A stretch of DNA of 64,000 bases from Paraburkholderia sp. CNPSo 3272 (GTDB taxonomy: Bacteria > Pseudomonadota > Gammaproteobacteria > Burkholderiales > Burkholderiaceae), in NCBI RefSeq assembly GCF_024206495.1, contig NZ_JAMBPQ010000021.1:1-64000 (forward strand). Reading direction: 5' to 3'. This document shows positions 33,330 through 43,077 of the stretch, piece after piece. The translations under genes and the position numbers were made by a program. Each line of letters begins with the position of its first letter. The stretch's first letter is position 1. Under the pieces are notes generated by a model. It was not told the origin of the DNA. It made no database searches and saw nothing but the letters and a program-made list of their open reading frames with translations.

Positions 33330-33551
33330 ATGAGACGCACGAAGACGCAGTCACTGCGTTACCAGGTCGAAAAATGGCTCGCCCCGACCGCGCCGGTGCA
33401 CGTCACCGCGTTTGGTCATACCCCTTCTGGCAGGGCGCGTTATGTGTGCGTGGAGACGCGCCAGACAACGGGATTTCATGCGCTGTTCTTCTTCCAGCAC
33501 GACGACGGCTACTGGAATGTATTTCCTCCCGTGGGTGAACAGGCGCAGTGA
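33330..33551 (+). CDS. Conserved small protein, KWLAP...FFFQHDDG type (paralogue of 11323-11565)
   Basis: 73 residues from the ATG at 33330 behind a strong GGGAGGACCG. It shares three blocks with the protein at 11323: VEKWLAPTAPVHVTAFG, RARYVCVETRQTTGFHALFFF, QHDDGYWNVFPP. There is no known domain and no peptide leader. It stands alone, flanked by about 350-bp spacers, so it is a single-gene unit here while its paralogue sits in the kinase/peptide locus. Confidence 0.72.
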   Translation: MRRTKTQSLRYQVEKWLAPTAPVHVTAFGHTPSGRARYVCVETRQTTGFHALFFFQHDDGYWNVFPPVGEQAQ

Positions 33552-33875
33552 TGTAGAAATATAATTAGGTATCCAATAGAACGAAAGCAGTTTCACTGCA
33601 TCGCCGCTTCCTCGATGCAGGAGAGACTTCATGCTAAATGCTGTTCTGCAGTCCATGCTGGCTGCCGGTCTGGGCGTGGATGGCGGTGGCCATCGGCAAT
33701 GGGGGAGGGCCTCATGCGGCTCGGCCCGAAGCACCGGTTGCCGCCCTTGCCCGGCGCTGTTCGCGCTGCTGCCGCCGCATCCCGGCGAAGGGGACACGGT
33801 GACACAGGCGAGAGAAGTGCTGGCGCGGCAGCTGCCGGTGTAATGCGAGCGCCGCGCCGGCGTGCGCTTCGCGCC
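33552..33875. other. About 320 bp intergenic
   Basis: A 70-codon plus frame at 33631-33843 begins MLNAVLQSMLAAGLG with GGAGAGACTTC upstream, which looks like a start signal, but the rest is Gly/Arg/Pro-rich and matches nothing. I treat it as a decayed or spurious ORF. The segment lies at the 3' end of the oligomer hydrolase. Confidence 0.35.
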
Positions 33876-36002
33876 TCAATGCGGCACGTTCACGACTCCG
33901 TCGTTGGCGCGAATCGCATTGCTGCCCGGATTCTCCACGATGGCCGGCAGGTTCGTGAGACCCAGCGGCGGCGCGGCGCCCGGGCTGCCGCCGCGCGGGA
34001 TCGTGCGGATGACCTGGGAAGGCGGCAGCGGCGCGCCATTCTTCAGGTGATTCCACATCAGATTGAGCGCCGCGATGTTGTAGTAATGCACCGGCACGAA
34101 CCGCGTGTCGAAGCCCGGCACGGCGAGGAACGCATCAAAGTGCTGCCCGTTCATCACCTCGTACAGCGACAGGTGGCTGCGCGAACCTTCGCGATCGCTG
34201 TTTGCCGCGAGATACGCGCGCGAAGCATGATTGATCGGCACGAGCGCATCGCTGCGGCCTTGCACGATGATCGCGGGCTTGCCGTGCAGGTTCGCATTCA
34301 CGCTGATCGCCTGCACGCTCTGGCGCATGCGCGGATCGCCCTTCGTCCACAGCGCGCGCAGGCATGCCGCGCCCGTGAAGCTGGCGTCGGGCGTGGCGAA
34401 CCGATGGTCGGCGCCGCCTGGCGGCGTGACGTTGTAGACGAGATTGACGCCATTGGTCGGCGGTACGCCGTTGCCCACGCCAAAGATGGTCAGCATCGGC
34501 GAGACGGCGGGCGCAACGCCGGCGGCGCCCGTCGAAGCGTTCGTCGTGCCGAAGCTGAATCCGCACAGGTTGTCGAGCACGCTCGACCGCGTGTAGGCAT
34601 CGGCGTAGGTCACCGCGACAGCCGGCACGGCCTGCGAATCCCACATCGGCGCCTGCAGCAGATCGGAGTCCGCTTCATAGCCGGCTTCATGCAGGCGTTG
34701 AAGCGCGTCGTTCGCCTGCGCCTGCGTGTCGCCGCCGTGGATGTAGCCTGCCGCCGCGAGCGACGTGCAGCGCGCCTGGCGTATGGCGGTCGTCGTCGCC
34801 ACGGGTAGCGCCGTGAGATAGGGCGCCCCTGCGGCGGCGTCCGCGAGTGCGGCGCAGGGTTGCAGCAGGTTCGCGAGCGTCATGTAGTCCGCCAGCGGTT
34901 TGCCGGCCGCGGCGATGCGCTGCCCGCCTTCCCGGACTTGCGCCTCACCGGGCATGCGCACATTGATCTGCGGTTCGCCGACCACGACCGCCGTGATCCA
35001 CTTGTCCGTGTCCTCTTCGGCTGCGGCGAGCGATGCGCCGCCGCCGTTGCTCACGGAAGCGGCGATCGTCGTGATGTCGCCGGGCGCGTAGCGCACGCCG
35101 CGATTCGATGCGTCGACGCGCGGCGCGAACTGCTGGTTGAGCACCCAGTACGCAAACTGGACCGCTTCGAGCGTGTCCTTGCCCCAGTCCGCTTCGGGGT
35201 TCAATTGCGAATGCGCGTGCTTGAAAGCGTACCGGTTCGGAAACTTCTGGTTGTAGGCGGCCAGCGCGGCCGCCGGCACGTTCGCGGTGAAAATGCTCCC
35301 GCGTCCAGCCGTTGCGGCGTTGGCCGTGACGCCATCGATCAACGTCACGAGGCCGCTCATCAATTCTTCTGCGCCGTTGCCTGTGCCCTTGTCCGTATAG
35401 GCGACCGCGCAGCCGCGCTTGAGTCCCCACTCGCCGGCCGCCGAGATGGCGCCGTACACGCCGCGCGAGCCCGACGACGTGGCGGTCACGATGCACGGGT
35501 TCGCCGGATCGAAGCTGGTCGGCACTTGCACGAGCAGGCTGACGTTCCGGCGGCCGCTGCCGTCGTCGGCAAACGCGAGATATTCGGTGCCGGCAATTTT
35601 GCCTTCACCCAGCGTGTCATTGCCGTAAAGATCGACGTTGGGCCCCCAGAAGCGGCCATAACCGCCGTTCGCGCTGATATCGACGAGCGCGCGGTAGTTC
35701 GACCAGATCGCGAGCCGGCGCAGTTCCGCGGCCGTCGGGGCCGCGGGATTCGCGATGGCGGGCTGCGCCCCGGCGAGGCCGGTTTTGCCGAGCCCGGCGG
35801 TCAACAGATCGTCGCTGACGCCATCGTAGCTGGTGGTTTGCAGGCTGCTCGCCACCACGAACGACGGCAGCCGGTTGAAGGCCGGGTGATGGGCGTTGTT
35901 TTCCGCAGCGTGTGCGCCGGGAACGAGCGCCGCGCCTGCGATGGCGATCGCGGCACGCAGGCGTGCCGTTTTACGCCGGACTGTGAACGGGGTATCTCTC
36001 AT
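33876..36002 (-). CDS. D-(-)-3-hydroxybutyrate oligomer hydrolase
   Basis: 708 residues from the ATG at 36002 behind AAGGAGACACCC, with a signal-like start (AAIAIAGAALVPGAHA). FNRLPSFVVASSLQTTSYDGVSDDLLTAGLGKTGL and PCIVTATSSGSRGVYGAISAAGEWGL (abridged) are hallmarks of the PF10605 oligomer hydrolases. These split 3-hydroxybutyrate oligomers released from polyhydroxybutyrate into monomers. The putative nucleophile lies in SNGGGAS; late GRSDALVPINHASRAY carries the Asp region. Single gene; the next gene upstream is a TAXI binding protein. Confidence 0.92.
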   Translation of the reverse strand: MRDTPFTVRRKTARLRAAIAIAGAALVPGAHAAENNAHHPAFNRLPSFVVASSLQTTSYDGVSDDLLTAGLGKTGLAGAQPAIANPAAPTAAELRRLAIWSNYRALVDISANGGYGRFWGPNVDLYGNDTLGEGKIAGTEYLAFADDGSGRRNVSLLVQVPTSFDPANPCIVTATSSGSRGVYGAISAAGEWGLKRGCAVAYTDKGTGNGAEELMSGLVTLIDGVTANAATAGRGSIFTANVPAAALAAYNQKFPNRYAFKHAHSQLNPEADWGKDTLEAVQFAYWVLNQQFAPRVDASNRGVRYAPGDITTIAASVSNGGGASLAAAEEDTDKWITAVVVGEPQINVRMPGEAQVREGGQRIAAAGKPLADYMTLANLLQPCAALADAAAGAPYLTALPVATTTAIRQARCTSLAAAGYIHGGDTQAQANDALQRLHEAGYEADSDLLQAPMWDSQAVPAVAVTYADAYTRSSVLDNLCGFSFGTTNASTGAAGVAPAVSPMLTIFGVGNGVPPTNGVNLVYNVTPPGGADHRFATPDASFTGAACLRALWTKGDPRMRQSVQAISVNANLHGKPAIIVQGRSDALVPINHASRAYLAANSDREGSRSHLSLYEVMNGQHFDAFLAVPGFDTRFVPVHYYNIAALNLMWNHLKNGAPLPPSQVIRTIPRGGSPGAAPPLGLTNLPAIVENPGSNAIRANDGVVNVPH

Positions 36003-36234
36003 GGGTGTCTCCTTGTTTGTTGTTAGGCTAGGACGCACTGCATCGGGAAGACCGTTTCGACGTGCCGGCATCACGGCACCCCTGGACATTAGGACATCCT
36101 GAAGGCAGTTACCAGGAGAGAATGAATGCGGGCAAAAGGCGATCGCCTTCCACGCCGTACTGGCGTTGGAAGGGCCCACTTGCCTCGCGTTCGCGCGTCG
36201 GCGGCCGCGTTCGGCGCGCGGATTCCTCGGGGGA

Positions 36235-37335
36235 TTACTTGCAGAGCAGGAGCAGGCGTTCCTGATCCGAACATGGCCGCCCGTCGACTTTTTGTGCGGC
36301 GGGACCGCCTTGCGCCGCGGTTGAACCCGTGGCGGCCTGCATCGCCGCGCGATGCGCGAAACACGCCTTCAGACGTCGCTCAACCGGCGGATAGTATTGC
36401 CAGCCTTTGCCGAGGCCCGGTAGTTCGAGCTTCACCTGCTTCCACTTCGGATGGCCGTGCTCCTGCAGGTTGTCGAAGTTCGCGCAGAGCGAATCGGCAA
36501 AGCGCTTCAGGTTGCCGACCGTATCGCGCAGGTTGTAGTCATAGGTGACGAGAAAGGCCTTGACGGTCCACGTCGGCACGTCTTCCTTGAGCCAGTTCGG
36601 GTAGCTCGATACGTGAATCGTCGCGGGATAGTAGGTTTGCTTTGCGCGCGCCGTCTCCGGCGCGTTCGCATCGACGCGCAGGAAGCGGATCTGCTGCAGC
36701 AGCTCGGGGTTCATGTCGGTGAAGAGCTTGGCGGGCTGTCCGGCGACGATGATCGCCACATCGATCTTCTTGACGATGAGCGCGGCGAGCGCGTCTTCGT
36801 TGCTCAGGTGCTGCGCGTTCTGCTCGGGAATCGGCTGGCCGAACATGAGGCGGTACAGAGTCGTCGCCGACTGCGCGGTGCCGCTGCCAATCAGGCCGAC
36901 GCTGATTACCTTGTCCTTGATCTCGTTGATCGTCTTCATCGGCGAGTCGTTACGTACGACGAAATAAATCTCTTCGTCATAGAGCGGCATGATGAGCCGC
37001 AGCGGCCGTATCAGCGTGCCGGCCTCTTCGTTGCCGGAATTGGCCATGTCGACATAGGCCTGGTAGACGTCGGACTGCACGAGCGCGAGCTTCACGCCGG
37101 ACTCGAACCTCATGCGCTGGACGTTTTCCGCCGAGCCTTTCGATGGGATCACTTCGAGGTCGATGCCCGCGGGTGGCGCGACCCATTTCGCCAGGTCCTG
37201 GCCGATCTGTATGTAGGTGCCGCGCTCCGGGCCGGTCACGATGCGGTAGTGCGCATCGACCTCGGCGGCGCCGGCAAGCAATGAGAAAAGCAGGGCGATC
37301 AGCGCCGCCCCTCCGGCTAGAGTCGTTTTCAGCAT
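36235..37335 (-). CDS. TAXI-family TRAP transporter solute-binding protein
   Basis: 366 residues from the ATG at 37335 (GGGAGAGAGACC). The signal peptide (LAGGAALIALLFSLLAGAAE) is followed by YRIVTGPERGTYIQIGQDLAKWV and EVIPSKGSAENVQRM, the TAXI signature. The family binds C4-dicarboxylates or amino acids in the periplasm for TRAP permeases. No TRAP permease is in the window, so it either works with a distant one or as a stand-alone sensor. The Cys near the C-terminus (RPCSDQERLLLLCK) forms an unusual tail. Confidence 0.88.
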   Translation of the reverse strand: MLKTTLAGGAALIALLFSLLAGAAEVDAHYRIVTGPERGTYIQIGQDLAKWVAPPAGIDLEVIPSKGSAENVQRMRFESGVKLALVQSDVYQAYVDMANSGNEEAGTLIRPLRLIMPLYDEEIYFVVRNDSPMKTINEIKDKVISVGLIGSGTAQSATTLYRLMFGQPIPEQNAQHLSNEDALAALIVKKIDVAIIVAGQPAKLFTDMNPELLQQIRFLRVDANAPETARAKQTYYPATIHVSSYPNWLKEDVPTWTVKAFLVTYDYNLRDTVGNLKRFADSLCANFDNLQEHGHPKWKQVKLELPGLGKGWQYYPPVERRLKACFAHRAAMQAATGSTAAQGGPAAQKVDGRPCSDQERLLLLCK

Positions 37336-37395
37336 GGTCTCTCTCCCGCCTTGTTTGCGATGTACTGCAGACTTCGATATGTTGTGGAATCCTCT

Positions 37396-38541
37396 TCAAT
37401 GCGTGGCGCCTGACGGCGCGGCTCGCTTCCAGCCGTTTTGCACGATCGCGCGCTCCTGGACGTCTACGCTGTTGTCGCCGCCGGAGGGACTGGCGGCCGT
37501 CGCGACATTCGCCGCGTTCGCTGTGTTTATCGCACCGGGCAGCGGGGGCGGCGATGCGCTCGTATTCCAGTCCTGAGAGGATGGCAGCCGCACGGTGTTC
37601 GCGCCGCGCGGCAACGCAGCTGCCGCGTTCGTTTGCGGGGCGGCACTGGGTGGGCTGAGCGGCTTCCAGGCCGTAGATACGATGGCGCGCTCCATCAACG
37701 ATTGCGCAGCTTGACTGCTCGAATCGATCGCAAGCGCTTCCGAAGCCTGTTGCTGTACGCAGGCCCAGGCATGCTGCGCGACGCAGCGATCCGCGTTTTG
37801 CAACGCGCTATCGCGCCGTTGCATGCGCGCGGCGATATCGTTTTGTAGCGCACGCGCCTCTTCGTTGTCACCGTCGCGCGCCAGCACGGCATTGGCCGCG
37901 GCGTTCGCGTCGAACAAGTTGTTTTCCGCGAGGCTGGTCCGCGCTACACGCAGGGCTTCGGCCACGTCCGCGAATTGCGGCACGGGGTGCGCATTGCGCG
38001 GGGTGGATTGCGGCTGTTCGCTGGTCTGCCTGCCGGCGGCGGGGGGCGTCTCACCGGCCTGTTGCGTGGACGCATTGGTCGAAACCGAACCGCCCGAAAA
38101 GTGCAGCGTCTCGTCGCGAGGGTTGGCCTCGCGTTGGCGGTTCGCACCGAGCAGCAAATACGTGCCGTACGCGAACGCAACAATCAGTGCGAACACGAAC
38201 AGGCCTCTGGGAAAGATCCATTGCCCCATCTGCGAAACGCGCAGCCCGTGTAGAAGCGCAACGGTGTGCTGCGCGGCGTGCGGGTAGCCCGCGTCCAGCG
38301 ACGGCCCGTCGGTCGCGGGCACACCCGCCTGCACGAACTTCGCGGCTGCGGGCGCGGGGGGCGTCGCCGCCGTCGCGCCGAGAGGTGTCAACGTGGCTTT
38401 CGGATGGGTGCCCAGCGCGACTTTGTCGAGTGGACAATCCGTGCCGCAGTAAGGGCAGAATTCGAAGTTCTCGTACAGCAGTCCGCCGCAACGCTTGCAC
38501 GCTGCGGGTAAATTCTGGTCGCGACCAATCTGAGCGGACAT
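37396..38541 (-). CDS. Zinc-ribbon membrane protein of unknown function
   Basis: 381 residues. N-terminal zinc ribbon: Cys15-x2-Cys18 and Cys29-x2-Cys32 (CKRCG...CPYCG). One membrane helix at about 109-131 (WIFPRGLFVFALIVAFAYGTYLLL). A charged helical region around 190-270 (ADVAEALRVARTSLAENNLFDANAAANAVL) resembles a TPR-like segment. A Ser/Pro/Ala-rich end carries ERAIVSTAWKP and ERAIVQNGWKR, a duplicated short motif. So the Cys ribbon is cytoplasmic and the repeat part periplasmic, or the reverse. No named family; 60 bp upstream of the TAXI gene on the same strand, likely co-transcribed. Confidence 0.75.
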   Translation of the reverse strand: MSAQIGRDQNLPAACKRCGGLLYENFEFCPYCGTDCPLDKVALGTHPKATLTPLGATAATPPAPAAAKFVQAGVPATDGPSLDAGYPHAAQHTVALLHGLRVSQMGQWIFPRGLFVFALIVAFAYGTYLLLGANRQREANPRDETLHFSGGSVSTNASTQQAGETPPAAGRQTSEQPQSTPRNAHPVPQFADVAEALRVARTSLAENNLFDANAAANAVLARDGDNEEARALQNDIAARMQRRDSALQNADRCVAQHAWACVQQQASEALAIDSSSQAAQSLMERAIVSTAWKPLSPPSAAPQTNAAAALPRGANTVRLPSSQDWNTSASPPPLPGAINTANAANVATAASPSGGDNSVDVQERAIVQNGWKRAAPSGATH

Positions 38542-39363
38542 GATGTCGTCCCACCGTTATGGCAAAGCCATTTCGGCATGCTCAGAATCGTCGTTGAAGC
38601 GATGGGCAAGGCCTCGCGGAACTCACGATCTGCATGCGCAGGAAAGCGACGGGGCCCGACCGAGCGCAGCCGTCTAGGGAAAATATGGTTGATTTCGCAC
38701 AGCGCGTCAATCCGCTGTTGCCCAGCACGCATACGCATGAGGGCGGAGATCTGGCAAGAGACGGCGTTGCGGAACTTTTTACCGTGCAGGCTTTTATTTA
38801 TATGAGTAGCTAAGTGAGCGTGCGGGCTTCCGAGGTGTTACACAGCGGGCGAGAAGTATGACCCCAATTGGTGCGTCGGCGGGCGCGAGTAAGCCAAATT
38901 CAGACAAGGCGCGGGGCATGCTCGAGCATCCCTTCTTCCTTCGCGCGCGGTCGCGTTGCAACGAGATCCCGCATCGCCGACCCGCATGCACGCGGCCGTT
39001 TCATGCTCGACGCAATTGCTGCGTGCGCAACGAATCAGCGCGCATAGGTTCAGAAACTATCCCTTGACAAAGTACTGCGGCGCCTCCTATTTTTCCTCTG
39101 GCCATCTTTAATTACCAAATATTTCCCGCGCAATCCCGTTGGCGAAAATCAATGCTTTCGCCCGATGCTCAATGAATTATTTAGGTTTCCAAAGTAAATA
39201 AATAACAGTTAATCTGAATCGACTTTGTCAGGAATGGAAAGATAAATGTCAGCCGCTTCGTGCAGGTAATCGCATTTGATTTTCGGCGCCTTTTCAAGGC
39301 GTTATTACCGGGCGGGACGCGGCCCCCGCGTAGTGTGACGTCATCATTCGAAGGGGTATAACA
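38542..39363. other. About 820 bp intergenic with an AT-rich half
   Basis: No gene supported. From about 39060 the base composition drops sharply in GC up to the S10 gene, which is unusual for this genome. TTGACA (39064-39069) and TATTTT (39088-39093) with an 18-bp spacer form the best promoter candidate for the S10 carboxypeptidase gene, about 270 bp before its start. No dyad or repeat found in the AT-rich part. Confidence 0.35.
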
Positions 39364-41184
39364 ATGCATCCGGACAGTAAACCCAGCGTGCGCTCGAGCC
39401 GCAGCCGTTGCCAGCTGCGCCATGCAGGCGCAATGGCGATTGGCGTGTTGATGCTTGCAGGCTGCGGCGGTGGCGATAGCCCGTCATCGTCTGCCGCGAG
39501 CGCGATGAACCAGGTGTCGGCGAGCGCAAAAACTGCCGCGCAAACGCCGAACTCGCCAAACGCCAACCAGCCCTATACGGACCCGATCGCCTACTCGCCG
39601 AATGCCAACGATGGGCTCGCCGCGTCCCAGGTCGCCGAAAAAGCCGCGGTCATGCATTACCAGTGGACCTCAGGCAGAACGACGATCAACTACACGACGA
39701 CAACGGGCCATCTGACCGCTTCGGACGCAAACGGCAATCCGGAGGCGACGATGTCGTATGTCGCCTATACGGCGCCGGGCACGAACGGCTCGCCGCGGCC
39801 AGTGACGTTCATCTATAACGGCGGGCCCGGTTCGTCGTCGATCTGGCTGCGCCTGGGCTCGTTTGCGCCGACGCGTGTCGCAACCCCCGATCCGCTGCTC
39901 ACTAACTGGCCGAACTTTCCGCTCGTGAGCAATGCCGAGAGCCTCATCGATACGACGGACATGGTGTTCATCGACCCGCCCGGCACGGGGCTTTCGGAGG
40001 CCATTCTGCCGAACACGAACCAGAAGTTTTGGGGCTGCGATCCCGATGTGAACGTGATGCGCGATTTCATCAAGCGCTATCTGGCCGTGAACAACCGCAG
40101 TAGTTCGCCGATCTATCTCTATGGCGAATCGTATGGCACGCCGCGCACCGACATGCTTGCGCTCGCGCTCGAAGCGGCGGGCGTGCAGTTGACCGGCATC
40201 GTGCTTCAGTCCTCCATCCTGAACTACTTTGCCGATGCGATCGAGGCGACGGCCATCACAGATTCGACGGCCGGCCTGGTGCTCGATACGGACACACTCG
40301 CGGGCTACTATCCCGGCTATGCCGAGGTTGCCGCCTACTTCAATCTGGTTTCGCCGCCATTGATCGATCAAGGCCTCTTCGCGTTGCAGTCGGAGATCTT
40401 CGCGACGGGCCAGTACAAGCATTTCCGCAAGTACGCGCAATCGTGGGTGCTGAGTCAACTCGGCATTCCCGACGCGCTGGGCACGCCGGTCTTTCCGCCC
40501 GAGAAGACGCTGGATTCGTGGCGCTGGCCCTCGAGCCTCACATTGCAGGCGCTCAATGGCTACTTCAACGTGAATCCGTTCAATAACGAATTGATCCCGG
40601 GGACGACGATCGGTCGTTACGACGGTCGGGTGTCGCTGCCAAATTCGGATCCGCGTTTGCAGAGCGACGGCGACCCGTCGGACATCCTCATCTCGCAGCC
40701 ATTCACGACCGCACTCGCCACGCAGATGCCGGACTATCTCGGCTACACGGCGCCGAATGCGACGTATATGCCGCTGAACGACAACATCATCGGGGTTTGG
40801 GACTTCTCGCACGACGGCCAGCCACTGCCCGATACGCTGCCCGACCTGCTTGGCGCGATCCAGCTCAATCCGCAACTGAAGGTGCTCGCGGAAAACGGCT
40901 ATCACGATCTCGCCACGCCGTTCTTCAATACGGAGAAGCAGCTCGCGCGTCTTCAAACGGTGGCCGGTGTGAGCCCGAACCTGCAGGTCAACTTCTTCCA
41001 GGGTGGACACATGATTTATCTGGACGACGTGGCGCGCCCGAAGATGAAGGCCGATCTCGCAAGCTACTATGGTGGTCAACCCATACCATTGGCGCTTTCG
41101 CTTTGGACGCTTCCGCAGCCGTGGCCCGACGAGAGCCCCGCGGGTACGCCGACTTCCACGGCAGTCGCGGCAGCGGGTGAATAA
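39364..41184 (+). CDS. Serine carboxypeptidase (peptidase S10) lipoprotein
   Basis: 606 residues. Signal peptide with lipobox LAGC (Cys34), so it is anchored in the membrane facing the periplasm or outside. A Ser/Ala/Asn-rich linker precedes the S10 domain: VTFIYNGGPGSSS (148-159) and the nucleophile YGESYGT with Ser256; the late NGYHDLATPFFNTEKQL and GGHMIY supply Asp and His. Members remove C-terminal residues or act as acyltransferases. Start at 39364 with GAAGGGG upstream. The EF-hand-like gene follows 82 bp later on the same strand. Confidence 0.9.
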   Translation: MHPDSKPSVRSSRSRCQLRHAGAMAIGVLMLAGCGGGDSPSSSAASAMNQVSASAKTAAQTPNSPNANQPYTDPIAYSPNANDGLAASQVAEKAAVMHYQWTSGRTTINYTTTTGHLTASDANGNPEATMSYVAYTAPGTNGSPRPVTFIYNGGPGSSSIWLRLGSFAPTRVATPDPLLTNWPNFPLVSNAESLIDTTDMVFIDPPGTGLSEAILPNTNQKFWGCDPDVNVMRDFIKRYLAVNNRSSSPIYLYGESYGTPRTDMLALALEAAGVQLTGIVLQSSILNYFADAIEATAITDSTAGLVLDTDTLAGYYPGYAEVAAYFNLVSPPLIDQGLFALQSEIFATGQYKHFRKYAQSWVLSQLGIPDALGTPVFPPEKTLDSWRWPSSLTLQALNGYFNVNPFNNELIPGTTIGRYDGRVSLPNSDPRLQSDGDPSDILISQPFTTALATQMPDYLGYTAPNATYMPLNDNIIGVWDFSHDGQPLPDTLPDLLGAIQLNPQLKVLAENGYHDLATPFFNTEKQLARLQTVAGVSPNLQVNFFQGGHMIYLDDVARPKMKADLASYYGGQPIPLALSLWTLPQPWPDESPAGTPTSTAVAAAGE

Positions 41185-41266
41185 CGTCACAGGCCGGGGC
41201 TTCGTCGAGCGTCGATTATCGACAGCCGATTGAGGCCCGCTCCTTACTCATTGAAGGCGAGCGATC

Positions 41267-41665
41267 ATGTCTACAATCAAAAAGCTGTGGTGCGTTGCTC
41301 CGCTCATGCTTTGCGCGGTGGCTGCGGCCACGACAGGCCATGCCCAGGCGGCAACGCAAGCGGTGGCGCCCGTTCAGCTTCCGAAGGGCGGCCACGGTGT
41401 CGATGGCCCATTCTTCCCGTCGAGCCGGCCGGCGCCGCTCACACCCTCCACCGGTGCACAATTGCAGCAACAGGCGCAACAGCGGGTGGAGGCACGCCTC
41501 GGCGCGAATTCCGCATTGAGCAACGGCGCTTCGATCACGAAGGCGCAGGCGCAAAGCAACGGGCTCGGGTTTATCGCGCAGCATTTCGATCAGATCGACA
41601 CGGCGCATACGGGCAAGGTGTCGATGAGCGACGTGCGGCAGTATCTGCAGAAACAGGGCCAATGA
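41267..41665 (+). CDS. Exported EF-hand-like small protein
   Basis: 132 residues from the ATG at 41267 (GAAGGCGAGCGATC upstream). Signal peptide (MLCAVAAATTGHAQA). A Gln/Ala-rich middle is followed by one EF-hand-like helix-loop-helix: FIAQHFDQIDTAHTGKVSMSDVRQYL, where D-x-D-x-x-x-T-G-x-V matches the calcium-binding loop start. A single hand of this kind is common in Burkholderia periplasmic proteins. Role unknown; downstream of the S10 gene and ended by the hairpin at 41866. Confidence 0.72.
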   Translation: MSTIKKLWCVAPLMLCAVAAATTGHAQAATQAVAPVQLPKGGHGVDGPFFPSSRPAPLTPSTGAQLQQQAQQRVEARLGANSALSNGASITKAQAQSNGLGFIAQHFDQIDTAHTGKVSMSDVRQYLQKQGQ

Positions 41666-41862
41666 GGCTGCGATTCTGTCGCGCTGCAATGGTCGGCGTC
41701 ATGGGGCATGCTGGCGGCGGGGTCGGGCTGTCTGCACACGAAATCTCCAACGGGCTTGGTCTGTCCATCAAATGATGGACGCGCAAGCGTGCGCGGTTCC
41801 ATAGGCTTAGGCAGCGGAGCGCACCGGCACGAGCCGGGGCCTCCGTCGAAGACTGCTTCCAC

Positions 41863-41905
41863 AAAGGCCACGTTGCACGTATTCATTTCGTGCAACGTGG
41901 CCTTT
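41863..41905. terminator. Strong bidirectional terminator
   Basis: GGCCACGTTGCACG (41866-41879) pairs perfectly with CGTGCAACGTGGCC (41889-41902) around a 9-base loop, and AAA/TTT flank the stem. It sits between the plus-strand EF-hand gene and the minus-strand glycine-zipper gene and can serve both. Confidence 0.85.
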
Positions 41906-41952
41906 CCATCGTGGCGAATCTTCGCTTCGTTTCCCTTCGATATCGTCGGCGC

Positions 41953-42426
41953 TTAGCGCAGTGAGTAGCCCCGGCCCTGCATGCAAGCCTCCCACGCCTG
42001 ACGATAGCTGGCGAGCGCCTGCTGCTGCGCCGATTCCGCCTGTGCGTTCTGCGCCGCTGCGGCACGCCCCTGGCGCCGGTGTGCTACGCCGCCGGCAACG
42101 GTTCCGGCGACGGCGCCGATGGCCGCACCGTGGCCGGCGTCGCCCCCGATCGCACCAGCGGCGGCGCCAATGGCCGCGCCTCCGGCGGCGCCCCGGACGC
42201 GTTGGCCGTTCGGCGCTTGAGCTTGCGGCGCAGCGTTGGCCACGACCGTTGGGTCAATGCCTGTTTTCTGCTTTGCCCACGCATAGCAAGCCCCTTCATC
42301 GGAACTTTGCTGCTGGGCGCTTTGACCTTTCGACGGGTACACGACGGTTTGCTGAGCAAGTACCGGAAGTGCCGTTCCCGCGATCGCTATTGCGGCGGGA
42401 ATAAGGACGATGCAATTAATTCTCAT
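41953..42426 (-). CDS. Glycine-zipper envelope protein
   Basis: 157 residues from the ATG at 42426 (alternative ATG at 42441). Signal peptide (IAIAGTALPVLAQQ), a Gln/Ser-rich stretch with YAWAKQKTG, then a glycine zipper (GAAGGAAIGAAAGAIGGDAGHGAA...) forming one to two helices, and a Gln/Ala-rich end CMQGRGYSLR. Glycine-zipper proteins of this kind sit in the envelope and are often stress-linked. Function not known. Confidence 0.78.
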   Translation of the reverse strand: MRINCIVLIPAAIAIAGTALPVLAQQTVVYPSKGQSAQQQSSDEGACYAWAKQKTGIDPTVVANAAPQAQAPNGQRVRGAAGGAAIGAAAGAIGGDAGHGAAIGAVAGTVAGGVAHRRQGRAAAAQNAQAESAQQQALASYRQAWEACMQGRGYSLR

Positions 42427-42714
42427 GAAGGACTCTTCCATAGTGGCCTGGATAAGTCGGCAGAGAATATCTCGTGCTCATTCGATCGCGTAGCAAGATG
42501 GGTCAATAAGCATTGTTCCCGTTGATACGTGTCAATGGAGGTCAAAACGAAGCAGGGAGATGGCATGCGACATATATTCTGGTTCTTAACGAACTCAATC
42601 CGGCTGTTGATTGGCCGTCACGCAAGCAAGGTACGTGCACAGCTCCGTGCGATTGCGGCGGTGCCAATGGTACGCTTGGGCTTCTCGAGATCACGTGGCT
42701 GGAGATTGCCGATC

Positions 42715-42951
42715 ATGAAGGGCTTTTGCTGCGCAGCGTTCCTCGCCTTGCTCGTTGCCGGCTGTGCTTCGCCGTCGCCGCCGCCCGCTGCGGAAACCGA
42801 TAGCTACATGCTGCACAGCCCCGATGGCGCGCACTCCGGTGCACCCACTTCGAAGCCGCCGAGGCTCACCGTGGGCGTTAGCGATCCCGACACGCAACTG
42901 ATCCTCCCGTGGTTCCTCAACGACATCATCAACTTCGTGAACTATCGCTAG
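42715..42951 (+). CDS. Small lipoprotein, 78 aa
   Basis: The ATG at 42715 (GGAGATTGCCGATC upstream) starts a lipoprotein signal peptide MKGFCCAAFLALLVAGCASP with lipobox VAGC. A longer frame to 42529 exists, but its start would bury the signal sequence. The mature part is Pro/Ser-rich, then LTVGVSDPDTQLILPWFLNDIINFVNYR. No family known. Confidence 0.65.
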   Translation: MKGFCCAAFLALLVAGCASPSPPPAAETDSYMLHSPDGAHSGAPTSKPPRLTVGVSDPDTQLILPWFLNDIINFVNYR

Positions 42952-43077
42952 TCCTCGCACACTCTCTCTCCCGGCGACCGGCAACCTCCCTTGAAGCCTG
43001 AAAATCCATTTCCTGCGCTATGAAATGTTTAAGTTCGGGCGGTAACCTCAGGCGCAACACCTCGGGGACAGACCGGC

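Noticed and set aside
39670-41190. 506-codon minus-strand frame antisense to the S10 carboxypeptidase gene
   Set aside because: Arg/His-rich, no family, and fully covered by a gene with catalytic motifs and a lipobox.
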